A stretch of 64,000 nt of DNA from Phycisphaeraceae bacterium (GCA_040222855.1 JAVKCD010000019.1:790912-854911), one strand, 5' to 3'. Positions 36,477 to 46,275 are shown, counted from the stretch's first letter. Notes: generated by a model from the sequence alone, not told the origin. Made by a program: numbers and translations.

Positions 36477-37610
36477 GTGGTCATCCAGCAGCCGGCCCTC
36501 CCGGCTTATCGGGTCCCGGTCTTCAAAGAACTGGCACGCCGTCCCGGACTCGATGTTCTGGTGACGTATACGCACGATCCGAAGCTCCCGAATCTTGAGC
36601 CGGATGGGTTCGCCGCTGAGCCAAGCACCCTGCGTAGCCTCCGGCTGGGCGGGCGCGAGGTCCTCTGGGACCCGGCCCAGATCCGCTACGCCACGAAGAA
36701 GCGTGCCGATGTCCTTGTGCTGACCTGGAACGCCCACTATGCGTCGCTGCCGATCGCTCTCAAGCGTGCTCGATGGTCGGGCGTCGGCACCGTCGTCTGG
36801 GGCCATGGCTACTCCAAAACCGAAGCCGGTTGGCGGGCGAAAGTCCGCACGCGCCTCGGCCGCCAGGCCGACGCCATGATGTTCTACAGCCGCTCGATCG
36901 CCAAACGGTACGAACAAGAGGGCTTTGAGCCCGAGCGACTCCACGTCGCCGCCAACGCCCTCGACCAAACCAACATCCAGCACGCGCGAGAGAACTGGGT
37001 CTCACGGCCACTCGAGCTCGAGCGTTTCAGGGACCAGCACGGACTCAATCACGGGCCGATCGCCCTCTACGTCTCTCGCTTCGCGCCTGCGAACCGGGAG
37101 GACTTACTGATCCGTGCGACGCCCTCGCTCGTCGAGCGCTTCCCACAGTTCAGAGCCGTACTTATCGGCAAGGGCGAGACCGCGGGTGAGCTTAAAGCCC
37201 TCGCGGAGAAACTGGGTGTTGCAGACCATGTCCTCATGCCGGGCGCGATCTATGGCGACCTCGAACTCGCCCCCTGGTTCCTGGCTGCTGATGCCTTTGT
37301 CTACCCCGCCAACGTCGGTCTGAGTCTGATTCATGCCATGGGCTACGGCGTGCCGGTTGTGGTTGGTGACGACTTGGCCTCTCACAACCCTGAGATCGAT
37401 GCGCTGGAACCGGGTGTCAACGGCCTGACTTTCGCCGATGGCGACGCCAATGCGCTCGCCGAAACGCTGACCGATCTGTTCCACGACAGCCAGCGACACG
37501 AGGCGATGCGGGACGCAGCGCTGCGCACGGTCACCGAAGATTTCACCCTTGAACACATGGTCGATGGCTTCGAGGCAGCGATCCGCTACGCGGCCGGGCG
37601 GCACGCCTGA
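36477..37610 (+). CDS. GT4-family glycosyltransferase
   Basis: A 377-residue GT-B glycosyltransferase, similar in length to its divergent neighbour but different in sequence. It opens QQPALPAYRVPVFKELARRP, and the donor domain shows ALYVSRFAPANREDLLIRAT and FVYPANVGLSLIHAMGYGVPVV. The usual EGF of the GT4 motif is replaced by VGLS, a variation found in some fucosyl- and related transferases. The start is GTG 36477; no strong ribosome site was seen, so the exact start is uncertain. It overlaps the convergent PEP-CTERM gene by 25 bp. Confidence 0.88.
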   Translation: MVIQQPALPAYRVPVFKELARRPGLDVLVTYTHDPKLPNLEPDGFAAEPSTLRSLRLGGREVLWDPAQIRYATKKRADVLVLTWNAHYASLPIALKRARWSGVGTVVWGHGYSKTEAGWRAKVRTRLGRQADAMMFYSRSIAKRYEQEGFEPERLHVAANALDQTNIQHARENWVSRPLELERFRDQHGLNHGPIALYVSRFAPANREDLLIRATPSLVERFPQFRAVLIGKGETAGELKALAEKLGVADHVLMPGAIYGDLELAPWFLAADAFVYPANVGLSLIHAMGYGVPVVVGDDLASHNPEIDALEPGVNGLTFADGDANALAETLTDLFHDSQRHEAMRDAALRTVTEDFTLEHMVDGFEAAIRYAAGRHA

Positions 37611-38590
37611 CGACGCGCGATCAGGAACCCACTTAACCAGAAAAGACTCGCTGGCTCCGGGACTGGATAGGGTCCGGGGGGAATTTCGAGCGTTGCGCGT
37701 TCTCGCGTGGCAGTGCTCGCCGAAGGGATCGGGAAGTCCGGTTCGAGATGTGAGAGCAGGTAGCCGTCTTCGACATCAAAGCCCCAGACCAGCGCTGCGC
37801 AGAACCCGCTGTTGGCGTCGTGAGCAAACTGAACCCTCGAATCGCTCTCTCCGCTGAGGTAGAGCTCAAGCGTCAGCGTCGAGCCGATCACGGCCTTGAG
37901 AGCCACCAGTTCATTTCCGCGATTGTTGTAGGGGTCATCGTCCGCGTTGGCTATATCCTGCTGAAGCACGCCGGTGCTGCCGGTCTCGCCGGCCCGGTTG
38001 CGGGTATGGGTTGCGGTGTGTTCGTAGAGATTGTCGGTTGAGCCATCAGTCTGGACGCGAACCGTCGCAAGTCCGTTGTTGGTGGCGTTGTTCCCGCCAA
38101 ACCCACCGGCGCTGGATGACGCGGTGTGGTTGGTCGAGTCGAGGACACTCATGGCGAACTGGAACCAGACGGTGACCTCGGTGCCGTCAGGAAGGGTGTC
38201 GGAGAGGACATCAAAGGTGTCGTGGTAGCGAGACCAGCCGGAGCTGTCGCCGAGGAAGTCGCGGGAGTTGCTGGTCTCGGTTCGGGTGCCGGCGCTCATG
38301 CTGATGACGCCTTGGTCTGGCTTGGTACGAGCCAGACCGGCCGCGCCGGCGAATCCGTCGATGGACCCTTCGTTGATGTCGAACTCAGCACGCTGGTAGT
38401 CGATCGACGTCGTCGGGTAGGCGTACGTGAGGGTCTTGATCTCCTGGAAGACTCGTGAGCCCACGTAACGGGCCACACCCTGGCCATTGCCCTCGGCGAT
38501 GGGGGTGGTCATCGGTCCGGCCCACGCGACGCTCTGGCCCAGCAGCACCAGTCCGACCGCCACGATCATCGGCAGAATCCGTCTCATCAT
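37586..38590 (-). CDS. PEP-CTERM sorting-domain surface protein
   Basis: A 334-residue exported protein with a signal peptide (MIVAVGLVLLGQSVAWAG). The body is Asn/Ser/Thr-rich and beta-rich (NRAGETGSTGVLQQDIANADDD). The C-terminal tail has VPEPASL, then a hydrophobic stretch WLSGFLIA and Arg residues, the PEP-CTERM sorting signal processed by exosortase. These proteins are usually encoded with exopolysaccharide genes, as here. No exosortase gene is in the window. Ligand and role unknown. Confidence 0.9.
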   Translation of the reverse strand: MMRRILPMIVAVGLVLLGQSVAWAGPMTTPIAEGNGQGVARYVGSRVFQEIKTLTYAYPTTSIDYQRAEFDINEGSIDGFAGAAGLARTKPDQGVISMSAGTRTETSNSRDFLGDSSGWSRYHDTFDVLSDTLPDGTEVTVWFQFAMSVLDSTNHTASSSAGGFGGNNATNNGLATVRVQTDGSTDNLYEHTATHTRNRAGETGSTGVLQQDIANADDDPYNNRGNELVALKAVIGSTLTLELYLSGESDSRVQFAHDANSGFCAALVWGFDVEDGYLLSHLEPDFPIPSASTATRERATLEIPPGPYPVPEPASLFWLSGFLIARRQACRPAA

Positions 38591-38707
38591 CAGATGACTC
38601 CTTCTCCAATGGATTACACACCTCTCCCTGTGCCCATCGAAAGCAAGATTAAGCTTACGAAAGGTGCTCTGGAGAATCCAGAAAAAACTTTATCGCTAAA
38701 TAAGACT

Positions 38708-39616
38708 CTACGGCTGGGCGGCTCGCGGATCGATCAGCCGTTCGCCGTGCTCGGCCATGACTGCCAGTGTCTCGCGCCACCACGGGGCTGTCGGGTCCCA
38801 GGAGAGTCGCTGGCCCTCGCTGTCCATCCACCCGCCCCAGATGACGATGCCGTCGGCGTGCTCCAGGCAGGTCTCGAGTTGGATGCGCCAGAAGGCGGGC
38901 TCGATGAGCTGCAGTTTGACCTTCTGATTGGACACGTGGTACTGCGGCCAGAGGAAAGCGTAGACCGGCTTGCCGTACTGCCGCGCTTCGCGGAGATTGG
39001 CCTCGGCGTAGGTCACCCAGCCTTCACGATCTTCATAAAACGTGTAGAGCGAGGGATAGATGATGTCGACGCGGTCCGCGATCGGAGCCACCGCCCGATT
39101 ATCTGCCTGCCACCGCAGGTACTCCGGCGAGTCGACTGGTTTGATCGCACGCCAATAGTCCCTCACGGGCGGGAAGCTGTAGTAGCCGATGGTCAGGTCC
39201 GGACGCGCCTCGCGCACCCACTGCGTCACCAGATTGAACTTGCGGACCGTCTCGGCAACGACCTCGGGCTCTCCCCGCATCGGCCAGTGCTCGATGTCGA
39301 GAAACATGATCTCGCCGCGCGGGATATTTGCCATGGAGGCAATTACTCTCGCCCGGATCGGCTCGTCCTGATCCTCGCCCTTGGACCATAACCGACCGTG
39401 AGTGCGGAGCCGGGGCATCCCGAAGAGCGATTCGAGATCGGGCTTGTTCTGGTAAAGCGTCGCGTCGTAAACAGGAAAAGCGGGCCCCGAAACGAGAACC
39501 CGCTCGCCGATGGGTCCGTGCATGATCGTTGGCTGCGCCCGGGACATCCCGGATGAGCAGAGCAGCAAGCCCACACACAGCATCGGCCCACAGACCAGTA
39601 ACATCACAGACTTCAT
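38708..39616 (-). CDS. Exported TIM-barrel-like (possible glycoside hydrolase) protein
   Basis: A 302-residue exported protein with a signal peptide (VCGPMLCVGLLLCSSGMSRA). Alternating strands and helices fit a glycoside-hydrolase-like barrel: GEIMFLDIEHWPM (an acidic strand end), LTIGYYSFPP, VDIIYPSLYTFY, KPVYAFLWPQYH and DGIVIWGGW. The acidic D-x-E in the second strand is a candidate catalytic site, but I cannot assign a GH family. Its ATG overlaps the stop of the polysaccharide polymerase gene by 4 bp, so the two are translationally coupled and probably act on the same glycan. Confidence 0.6.
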   Translation of the reverse strand: MKSVMLLVCGPMLCVGLLLCSSGMSRAQPTIMHGPIGERVLVSGPAFPVYDATLYQNKPDLESLFGMPRLRTHGRLWSKGEDQDEPIRARVIASMANIPRGEIMFLDIEHWPMRGEPEVVAETVRKFNLVTQWVREARPDLTIGYYSFPPVRDYWRAIKPVDSPEYLRWQADNRAVAPIADRVDIIYPSLYTFYEDREGWVTYAEANLREARQYGKPVYAFLWPQYHVSNQKVKLQLIEPAFWRIQLETCLEHADGIVIWGGWMDSEGQRLSWDPTAPWWRETLAVMAEHGERLIDPRAAQP

Positions 39617-41010
39617 ACTGGCTGCACTCTCTCACCGCTACGATTGGCCGTGTTCTCAATGTTCTGAGGTGCCTGGGGCATCATCCCTTGTGCGCCCGCC
39701 GCGAGCATGACCCTCACGTCGCGGTCGATCGTCCCGATCATGATGAAAAAGATCATCAGCGGATAGGAAGCGATGAACGATCCCTGCTTGAGTGTGAGCA
39801 GGCTGTAGAACAGCGCCAGGCCGAAAACGGTCGCGACCAGGCTACGCGCCTCGGGAAACGGGGCAACCGCTGAGAATGACCGATAGAACGCCCTAAGTAT
39901 CAGCGCATAAGCCACGAGATACATGCCCATACCCACCAGACCAAGCTCGCCTAGAACCTCTGCGGGAACAAAGTGCGGATAAAAACCAATGATGTCATTG
40001 GAAAACGACGCAGAGCTACCCAGCCCAAGAAGCCAGTACAGAACCCCCGCTTCGGCCCACGCACCCAACAGGATGGCCGATGGTCCCAGCCGCGTGTCCC
40101 AGTAGTTTTCCAGCATATTGGCGATCGCAAACCGCTCGCCCGTCGATGTCTGGAGCAGCACCAGCGCCAGCACACCCACGATGCCGATACCAAAAACAAT
40201 CGAGATGAAGTTGCCGAGTGATTTGATCTTGTAAGCAAATGGCAGCATGAGGATGATCACACCCACCGAAGCAAAAAACTGTCCACGGGATGAGGACGCG
40301 ATGATCAGAGTCAACGCAAGACCCACCACCAGCCAACGAGCCCACCGGAACCAGTCCGGCAGGAACGGCAGCTTGAGCAAGGCAATAATGATCGCCAGAT
40401 AGCCGCCAAGCGACGCCAGTTCGAGCGGGTTGCCGATCTCGCGGATCTGATTATTTGCCGTTCCCTCCACCGCCAGCTGGACACCCCGGACACTCCAGTT
40501 CGGGTTCATCAGCAAGGTAATGAGAAGAAACAAACCGAGAACCACGGTCATCACCAGCCCATCCCGGATCGCCTTGGTGTCACTCGCCGCCAGCGGGGCC
40601 AAGAACCCAAACGGAATCAGGTAGATAAGCGAGCTCCGCAGCACCCCGAGCGTCTCTCCCCGGTCCACCGACCAGACCACCGAGATGGCGCAGTAGACAT
40701 ACATCGCCGCCAACACCCCAGCCCCCGCCCCGAGCTTGGGCAAACGCATCTGCTGCTGCATCATCATCGATGTAAACGCCATCAGGACGATCAGCGCTGT
40801 CATGTAGTTGGTAAGCCAGTAATACGACACAAACACGTTGCTGCCTGCCTGTGCCCACTGCTCGAACACGAAGCAGCACAACACCAGGCCGACCGCGTAG
40901 CCCGGCCGGATCCACACGGCGATGCTCAGGGTCGTCATGATCAAGAAGAAGATGAGAATCGTCAGTGCAGAAATAACCGGACTCCTGATCGGGGGCCGCA
41001 ACCGGCCCAC
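39613..41010 (-). CDS. O-antigen ligase/polymerase-type membrane protein
   Basis: A 465-residue multi-pass protein with about 11-12 hydrophobic helices and a periplasmic loop between the late helices (GERFAIANMLENYWDTRLGP), then GLGSSASFSNDIIGFYPHFVPAEVLGELGLVGMG. This pattern, including H-N/F-x-E-L-G-like LGELGLVG, is typical of the Wzy/WaaL (O-antigen ligase) superfamily. It would polymerise or ligate glycan repeat units in the membrane. GTG 41010 with AAGGACAGGA upstream is the start. First gene of a two-gene operon with the TIM-barrel protein. Confidence 0.82.
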   Translation of the reverse strand: MGRLRPPIRSPVISALTILIFFLIMTTLSIAVWIRPGYAVGLVLCCFVFEQWAQAGSNVFVSYYWLTNYMTALIVLMAFTSMMMQQQMRLPKLGAGAGVLAAMYVYCAISVVWSVDRGETLGVLRSSLIYLIPFGFLAPLAASDTKAIRDGLVMTVVLGLFLLITLLMNPNWSVRGVQLAVEGTANNQIREIGNPLELASLGGYLAIIIALLKLPFLPDWFRWARWLVVGLALTLIIASSSRGQFFASVGVIILMLPFAYKIKSLGNFISIVFGIGIVGVLALVLLQTSTGERFAIANMLENYWDTRLGPSAILLGAWAEAGVLYWLLGLGSSASFSNDIIGFYPHFVPAEVLGELGLVGMGMYLVAYALILRAFYRSFSAVAPFPEARSLVATVFGLALFYSLLTLKQGSFIASYPLMIFFIMIGTIDRDVRVMLAAGAQGMMPQAPQNIENTANRSGERVQPV

Positions 41011-41211
41011 ATCCTGTCCTTCGGCGTTCGGTACGCCTCTTATCCATGCTACCGCACCCCGACCCAGTCTTCCGCCCCATATTCCTCACGCCACGTCCGA
41101 ATAATCCGCACCTGAACGCTCCCGTACCACCCCGCGATCCGCCGATGATCCGCTAACCAGCCCGCTGAGATACCCCGCACCCTGCGCCACCAACCCCCGC
41201 CCGAGCCGTCC

Positions 41212-42444
41212 ATGCGCGTCCTAATCCTCAACCAGCCGTTTCATCCTGATGTCGCTGCCACGGCTCAGCACGCCCACGACCTCGCCCGCTACCTCGTCCA
41301 ACAGGGCCACCAGGTCGACGTCGTCGCCTCCCGCTCCATCTACGGCCAGACCGGAGCGACCCTGCCTCAATTCGAGGTCATGGATGGCGCGATCGAGGTT
41401 CACCGCGTTGGCGTCTCGATCTTCGGCAAACGCGGCATCGCCGCCCGGCTCGCCGATTTCCTGCTCTTCTACGCCCTTGCCGCACTCAAAGTCCTGACCC
41501 TTCCTCGCGCTGATGTCGTGGTCACACTCACCACACCTCCTTTTATCGGACTCCTTGGGGCGATACTCGCCAAACTACGCGGGTCTCGCTGGGTCTACTG
41601 GGCCATGGACCTCTACCCGGATGTCCCTGTTGCCCTGGGCGTGATGAAGCCAGACAGCATCCTGACGCTCGGCTTCGAGGCCCTCAACCGCTGGTGCCTG
41701 CACCACGCTGACCGCACGGTCGCCCTGGGCCGGTGCATGAAGGCACTTATCGAATCCAAAGGCATCCCGCCCGCCAAGGTCGACTGGATCGGCGTCTGGG
41801 CTGCCAACCAACCTCAGGAAACCGACCCGTCTGCCAGTTCCTACCGCGCTGACTGGCAGCTTGGCGACCGTTTTGTCGTCATGTACTCCGGCAACCTCGG
41901 CCTCGCCCACGATGCCGAGACGCTGGTCGCCGCCGCCGAGCGTCTCCAGCACCGCGAGGACATCCGCTTCGTCTTCGTCGGCTCGGGCAAACGCATGGCC
42001 GAGATCCGCGACCGAGCCCAGGCCCTCCCCAACACCGATCTTTACGGCTACCAGCCCCGCGAACGCCTCGCCGACCTGCTTGCCGCCGCTGACCTCCACC
42101 TCATCAGCCAACTCCGCGCTTTCACAGGCATTGTCGTGCCCTCGAAGCTCTACGGCATCATGGCCGCGGGGCGCGCCTCGATCTTCGTCGGGCCCCAAGA
42201 CGCCGAAGTCGCCCTCGAACTCACCGAGTCCAACGCTGGCATCACCCTGCCCGTTGGCGACGCCGACGCCCTTGTCCACGCCATCGAACAACTCGCTGCT
42301 GACCGACCGCGCTGCAAACAACTCGGCGACAATGCCCTCGCCGCCGCCCGCGACAAGCACGCCGTCGAGCACCGCTGCGCCGCCTGGGAACGAGTCCTCC
42401 TCGGCGTGATACGCACGCCACGCGATCAAGAGATCGCGCCGTGA
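41212..42444 (+). CDS. GT4-family glycosyltransferase (WbuB-like)
   Basis: A 410-residue GT-B glycosyltransferase. It opens MRVLILNQPFHPDVAATAQH, typical of WbuB-like GT4 enzymes; DVVVTLTTPPFIGLLG and VYWAMDLYPDVPVALG are also characteristic. The donor domain shows VVMYSGNLGLAHDAETLVAA and GIVVPSKLYGIMAAGRASIF. It likely adds a sugar to an undecaprenyl-linked repeat unit. Its stop overlaps the next gene (TGATG). First of three tightly packed + strand genes with the VanZ-like and MurJ genes. Confidence 0.92.
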   Translation: MRVLILNQPFHPDVAATAQHAHDLARYLVQQGHQVDVVASRSIYGQTGATLPQFEVMDGAIEVHRVGVSIFGKRGIAARLADFLLFYALAALKVLTLPRADVVVTLTTPPFIGLLGAILAKLRGSRWVYWAMDLYPDVPVALGVMKPDSILTLGFEALNRWCLHHADRTVALGRCMKALIESKGIPPAKVDWIGVWAANQPQETDPSASSYRADWQLGDRFVVMYSGNLGLAHDAETLVAAAERLQHREDIRFVFVGSGKRMAEIRDRAQALPNTDLYGYQPRERLADLLAAADLHLISQLRAFTGIVVPSKLYGIMAAGRASIFVGPQDAEVALELTESNAGITLPVGDADALVHAIEQLAADRPRCKQLGDNALAAARDKHAVEHRCAAWERVLLGVIRTPRDQEIAP

Positions 42445-43286
42445 TGAGCGCCCCCCTTCACCCCGCTGGCCCTCGTTCCCCGATCGAACGAACCCTCGAC
42501 CGCTGGTCGCGCCCGCTGCTGGTCATCTACTGGCCCATACTCTTCCTGGCGACCCACTGGCCCGGCCTCACACTACCCTCCGCCACGCCCGTCGTTCAGA
42601 CCGACAAGCTGGTCCACGTCGCGGTCTTCGGCCTCCTCGCATGGCTGGCCCTCAGAGCCCAACTCCTCACCCGTCTCCTGGGCCGCCACGTCGGCGACCT
42701 GGTCACCCTCACCATCGTCCTTATCTATGCCCTGCTCGATGAGTACACCCAGCAGTTCGTCAACCGCTACTCCGGTATCGAAGACGCCGTGACCAACGTC
42801 ATAGGCGTCCTTACCGCCTACCTCGCCTGCCGACCCAAGCACACCATCCCGCGGCGCGATCGACTCGCTATCACCGCCCGCTGGCTGGTCATCCTCCTCA
42901 CCCCCGGCCTCCTGCTGCTGTTCATGCGCCCCGAAGCCAATCCATGGCTGATCCGGCTCGCTTCTACCGTGGGCCTTGGCACCCATGGTGCTGACAAACC
43001 CGGTCATCTCTACGTCGCCGCCCTCTGGACCTTCCTCCTCGCCACCGCCATGCCCGCCGGGCTCAGGCGACCGCGTTGGTCGGTCCTCATCACCGTCTTT
43101 GTTATCGCCGCCTCGGCCCCGCTCATCGAGATGGCCCAGCGGGATACTGGTCGTGGCTTTGAAACCGCTGATGTCTACTGGCATCAGGTCGGCCTCCTCG
43201 CCGCGCTCGTCGCCTGGGTCCTCATCGCTGGAGCCCAGCCCCTTCTGACCGCTTTGAACATCGGGACCCGCACCCATGCCCGCTGA
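42444..43286 (+). CDS. Tandem VanZ-like membrane protein
   Basis: A 280-residue membrane protein that contains two VanZ-like modules in a row. Module 1 (about 50-130) has DKLVHVAVFGLLAWLAL and DEYTQQFVNRYSGIEDAVTNVIG; module 2 (about 180-265) has DKPGHLYVAALWTFLLA and IEMAQRDTGRGFETADVYWHQVG. VanZ-family proteins are small membrane proteins, usually with one module, of largely unknown role. ATG 42444 overlaps the previous stop (GTG 42441 is an alternative). The 3' end overlaps murJ by 11 bp, so it is coupled to glycan or lipid-carrier flipping genes. Confidence 0.85.
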   Translation: MSAPLHPAGPRSPIERTLDRWSRPLLVIYWPILFLATHWPGLTLPSATPVVQTDKLVHVAVFGLLAWLALRAQLLTRLLGRHVGDLVTLTIVLIYALLDEYTQQFVNRYSGIEDAVTNVIGVLTAYLACRPKHTIPRRDRLAITARWLVILLTPGLLLLFMRPEANPWLIRLASTVGLGTHGADKPGHLYVAALWTFLLATAMPAGLRRPRWSVLITVFVIAASAPLIEMAQRDTGRGFETADVYWHQVGLLAALVAWVLIAGAQPLLTALNIGTRTHAR

Positions 43287-44907
43287 CTCCGCGCCCCCAT
43301 CCTCTGCCGAAGCAAGCGCCAAGAGCGCAGGCGATCAGGTGGGGGGGGCCACCCTGACCGTGAGCGGGCTCACGCTCGTCTCCCGGGTCACCGGACTCGT
43401 CCGCGATGCCGTCCTCGCCGCCACCCTCGGCCTCTCGGCGTGGGCCGACATCTTCTTCCTCGCCTTCCTCATCCCCAACCTCTTCCGACGACTCTTTGGC
43501 GAGGGTGCCCTCACCTCCGCCTTCATCCCCGCCTACACCCGCATCGCCACCGCTGACCCGCCCCGCGCCTCGCGCTTCGCCTCCGCGGTCCTGCTCATCA
43601 CCACCCTCATCACCATCACCCTGATGATCCTCGCCCTCGCGCTCATCGGGCTGTTGCTGACCAGCGACGACCTATCCCAACGCGCCACCGAAACCCTCCG
43701 GCTTACCGCCTGGATGCTCCCGTACATGCCGCTGATCTGCCTGGTCGCGCTCCTGGGCGGACTCCTCCAGACCGCAGGCCGCTTCGCACCCGCCGCCGCA
43801 GCGCCGGTGCTGCTCAACCTCTGCATGATCGCCGCCGCGCTCTACGCAGCCTCGATCTCCGATGAGTCCCGCGACATCGCCTACGCCCTCGCCTTCGCTG
43901 TGCTCATCGCCGGAATCCTCCAACTCACCTGGATGATCGCCACCGCCTCACGCCGCAACCTCCTCACCGCCGCACGCCACGGCACCGCACCCGATGTCCG
44001 CGCCATGGCCTGGCGGATGCTCCCCATGACCGCTGGCCTCGCCGTCTTCCAGATCAACGCCCTCTTCGACAGCCTCATCGCTTTCCTGCTCTCACCGCCC
44101 GCGATCGACATGACCCTCCAGCAGATCACCTATACCACCGTGTCCTGGCTCCCCGGCGAACCGGCTTATCCCATCGAATCCGGCTCCGTCGCCGCCATCC
44201 AGTGGGCCCAGCGCCTCTATCAGTTTCCTCTTGGCGTCTTCGGTATCGCCGTCGCCACCGCCACCTTCCCCGCCCTCGCTCGTGCCGCTTCCCATCGGTC
44301 TGACTTCCGGGGTGTGCTCCGCCGCGGTCTCGCCCTGGCCCTTTTCCTTACCCTCCCGGCGAGCATCGGCCTGGCTCTGGTCGCTCGTCCCATCGTCGAA
44401 CTGATCTACCAACGCGGCGCCTTCGACGCCGACGCCACCGCCCGCGTCGCCCAGCTCCTCATGGCCTATGGCGTCGCCGTCTGGGCCTACTCCCTCACCC
44501 ATGTGCTCACTCGCGCCTGCTACGCACTCGACCGACCGTCCGCCCCGCTGAAGATCATGGCGTGGACGGTCCCGCTGAACCTCGCCCTCAACCTCACTTT
44601 GATCTGGCCTCTCGGTGCCACCGGCCTCGCCTGGTCCACCGCGATCGCCTCCATCGCTCAAGTCCTCGGCCTGCTCATGCTCCTTCGCCACCACCTCGAC
44701 CCCCGACTTCTCTCCGACCTTACCCGCACCATCTTCGCCACCGTCGTGATGACCGCCACCATCCTCGCCGCCGGTCAACTCGTTTCGGATGCAGCCCACC
44801 CCGGCGTCCATGTGCTCGTCGCCATCACCGTCGGCATGTGCAGCTACGCCCTCTGCGCCTGGCCCCTTGGCCAGCTCCACCTGCTTGGTCTCCGCTCCCG
44901 GTCTTGA
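43276..44907 (+). CDS. murJ: MurJ/MviN-family lipid flippase
   Basis: A 543-residue MOP-superfamily flippase with about 14 transmembrane helices. The N-terminal part is canonical MurJ: TLVSRVTGLVRDAVLAATLG, WADIFFLAFLIPNLFRRLFGEGALTSAFIPAY. Later RAASHRSDFRGVLRRGLALALFLTLPAS and IYQRGAFDADATARVAQLL are also typical. MurJ moves lipid II across the membrane for peptidoglycan synthesis. Because it is packed with glycosyltransferase and VanZ-like genes, it may instead or also serve the exopolysaccharide repeat unit. A run of eight Gs occurs near the 5' end (43341-43348). Confidence 0.92.
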   Translation: MPADSAPPSSAEASAKSAGDQVGGATLTVSGLTLVSRVTGLVRDAVLAATLGLSAWADIFFLAFLIPNLFRRLFGEGALTSAFIPAYTRIATADPPRASRFASAVLLITTLITITLMILALALIGLLLTSDDLSQRATETLRLTAWMLPYMPLICLVALLGGLLQTAGRFAPAAAAPVLLNLCMIAAALYAASISDESRDIAYALAFAVLIAGILQLTWMIATASRRNLLTAARHGTAPDVRAMAWRMLPMTAGLAVFQINALFDSLIAFLLSPPAIDMTLQQITYTTVSWLPGEPAYPIESGSVAAIQWAQRLYQFPLGVFGIAVATATFPALARAASHRSDFRGVLRRGLALALFLTLPASIGLALVARPIVELIYQRGAFDADATARVAQLLMAYGVAVWAYSLTHVLTRACYALDRPSAPLKIMAWTVPLNLALNLTLIWPLGATGLAWSTAIASIAQVLGLLMLLRHHLDPRLLSDLTRTIFATVVMTATILAAGQLVSDAAHPGVHVLVAITVGMCSYALCAWPLGQLHLLGLRSRS

Positions 44908-44910
44908 TGT

Positions 44911-45504
44911 CTACTTCAACGCAAACGTCTGCTGCACCGACGCCACGATTCCCGATTCAGTGTCCGTGATCGTCACCCTGACGGTTGCCTCATCGACCGC
45001 CGCGCCATCAATCGGCAACTCGAAGGTGTAATGCGTGCCCGTGATCCCTGACCGGTACGCCGCATCAAACGCCTTAGGTCCGTACACTTTCTGCGCCAGC
45101 ACCACCGGCTCACTTCCGGAGACGATGCGCACGACATCAACAACAGCCTGACCGCTGATCGGCCGCATCCGCCCGCGATTATCCAGCGTCCGGACATACG
45201 CCCGCAGCGTGTCCTTCACCCCATCCTCATCTGTATCCACAGCACCCGACAGCCGACCCAGCGTCACCTGACTAAACACCGGAGCGTCCGCGCCCTCCAC
45301 ATTCCCCTTCAACTCCAGCCGCTGCCGCAGCGCCGCTACCTCGGCCTCCGACCGCCGAAGCTCCTCTGTCATCCGAGCGATCGTGTCCTGATGCTCCGCT
45401 CGTTCACGCCGGAGCACAGCGTTGTCCCGGCTCGCCGAGCAGCCCGGCAGCCACGCCACCGAACCCATCAACAACGCCGCCATCAAAACAGGTCGCACAA
45501 CCAT
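44911..45504 (-). CDS. Putative lipoprotein with coiled coil
   Basis: A 197-residue protein with signal and lipobox (LMGSVAWLPGC, Cys22). A coiled coil follows (NAVLRRERAEHQDTIARMTE, about 28-65), then a beta-rich C-terminal domain with SGAVDTDEDGVKDTLRAYV and VRVTITDTESGIVA. GGAGG 8 nt upstream fixes the ATG at 45504; the longer open frame overlaps clpP and is ignored. It begins 28 bp after the clpP stop on the same strand, so the two are likely co-transcribed. Function unknown. Confidence 0.75.
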   Translation of the reverse strand: MVVRPVLMAALLMGSVAWLPGCSASRDNAVLRRERAEHQDTIARMTEELRRSEAEVAALRQRLELKGNVEGADAPVFSQVTLGRLSGAVDTDEDGVKDTLRAYVRTLDNRGRMRPISGQAVVDVVRIVSGSEPVVLAQKVYGPKAFDAAYRSGITGTHYTFELPIDGAAVDEATVRVTITDTESGIVASVQQTFALK

Positions 45505-45532
45505 GAATCGGCCTCCGTGCTGACCGCGAGGG

Positions 45533-46168
45533 TTATTCACCCCCGCCCTTGCCCCCCTCGCCGGCACCAGCAACACCCTCAGGCAAGTGCGTCAGAATCG
45601 AGTCCGCCACGCCGTACTTCACCGACTCCTCCGCATCGAGCCAGAAATCACGCTCGCAGTCCTTGGCGATCTGCTCGTAATCCTTGCCCGTGTGATGACT
45701 CATCACCTTGTACAGCCGTTCGCGCGTCCGCAGCATCTCCTTGGCATGAATCGACAGGTCCGTCGCCTGGCCCTGCATCACCCCGCCCATCAACGGCTGG
45801 TGCACCAGCGACCGGCTGTTCGGCAGCATGTAACGCTTGCCCGCCGTCCCCGCCATCATCAACACCGCGCCCATCGACGCCGCGACGCCGATGCAGTACG
45901 TCGCCACGTCCGGACGGATGAACTGCATCGTGTCGTACACACCCAGACCCGCCGACACCGACCCGCCCGGCGAGTTGATGTAGAAGTGAATGTCCGACTT
46001 CGCGTCCTCGTTGGATAAAAACAGTAACTGAGCGATGATCAGGTTCGCCGACTCGTCGGTGACCGGACCCGGCAAAAACACAATCCGGTCCTTGAGCAGA
46101 CGCGAATAGATGTCATACGCCCGCTCGCCCCGCCCCGTCTTCTCGATCACCATCGGAATCAAACTCAT
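45533..46168 (-). CDS. clpP: ATP-dependent Clp protease proteolytic subunit
   Basis: Cytoplasmic serine protease subunit, 211 residues. The triad is intact: Ser98 in [11 protein letters not shown], His123 in [11 protein letters not shown], Asp174 in [26 protein letters not shown] is canonical. The C-terminus ends in a Gly/Glu-rich tail ([14 protein letters not shown]) longer than usual. It forms tetradecameric chambers fed by ClpX or ClpA unfoldases. No clpX or tig gene is adjacent; instead a lipoprotein gene follows. Confidence 0.96.
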   Translation of the reverse strand: MSLIPMVIEKTGRGERAYDIYSRLLKDRIVFLPGPVTDESANLIIAQLLFLSNEDAKSDIHFYINSPGGSVSAGLGVYDTMQFIRPDVATYCIGVAASMGAVLMMAGTAGKRYMLPNSRSLVHQPLMGGVMQGQATDLSIHAKEMLRTRERLYKVMSHHTGKDYEQIAKDCERDFWLDAEESVKYGVADSILTHLPEGVAGAGEGGKGGGE

Positions 46169-46275
46169 ATCGTCTCAGCCTTTCGCTTGGCGTCTTGAGG
46201 AATCAAGCCGGATTGTAGCGATCGGCGCAGACCGCCGACGGCGCTCGACTTTCTCTCCCCGGATACGATACGGAC

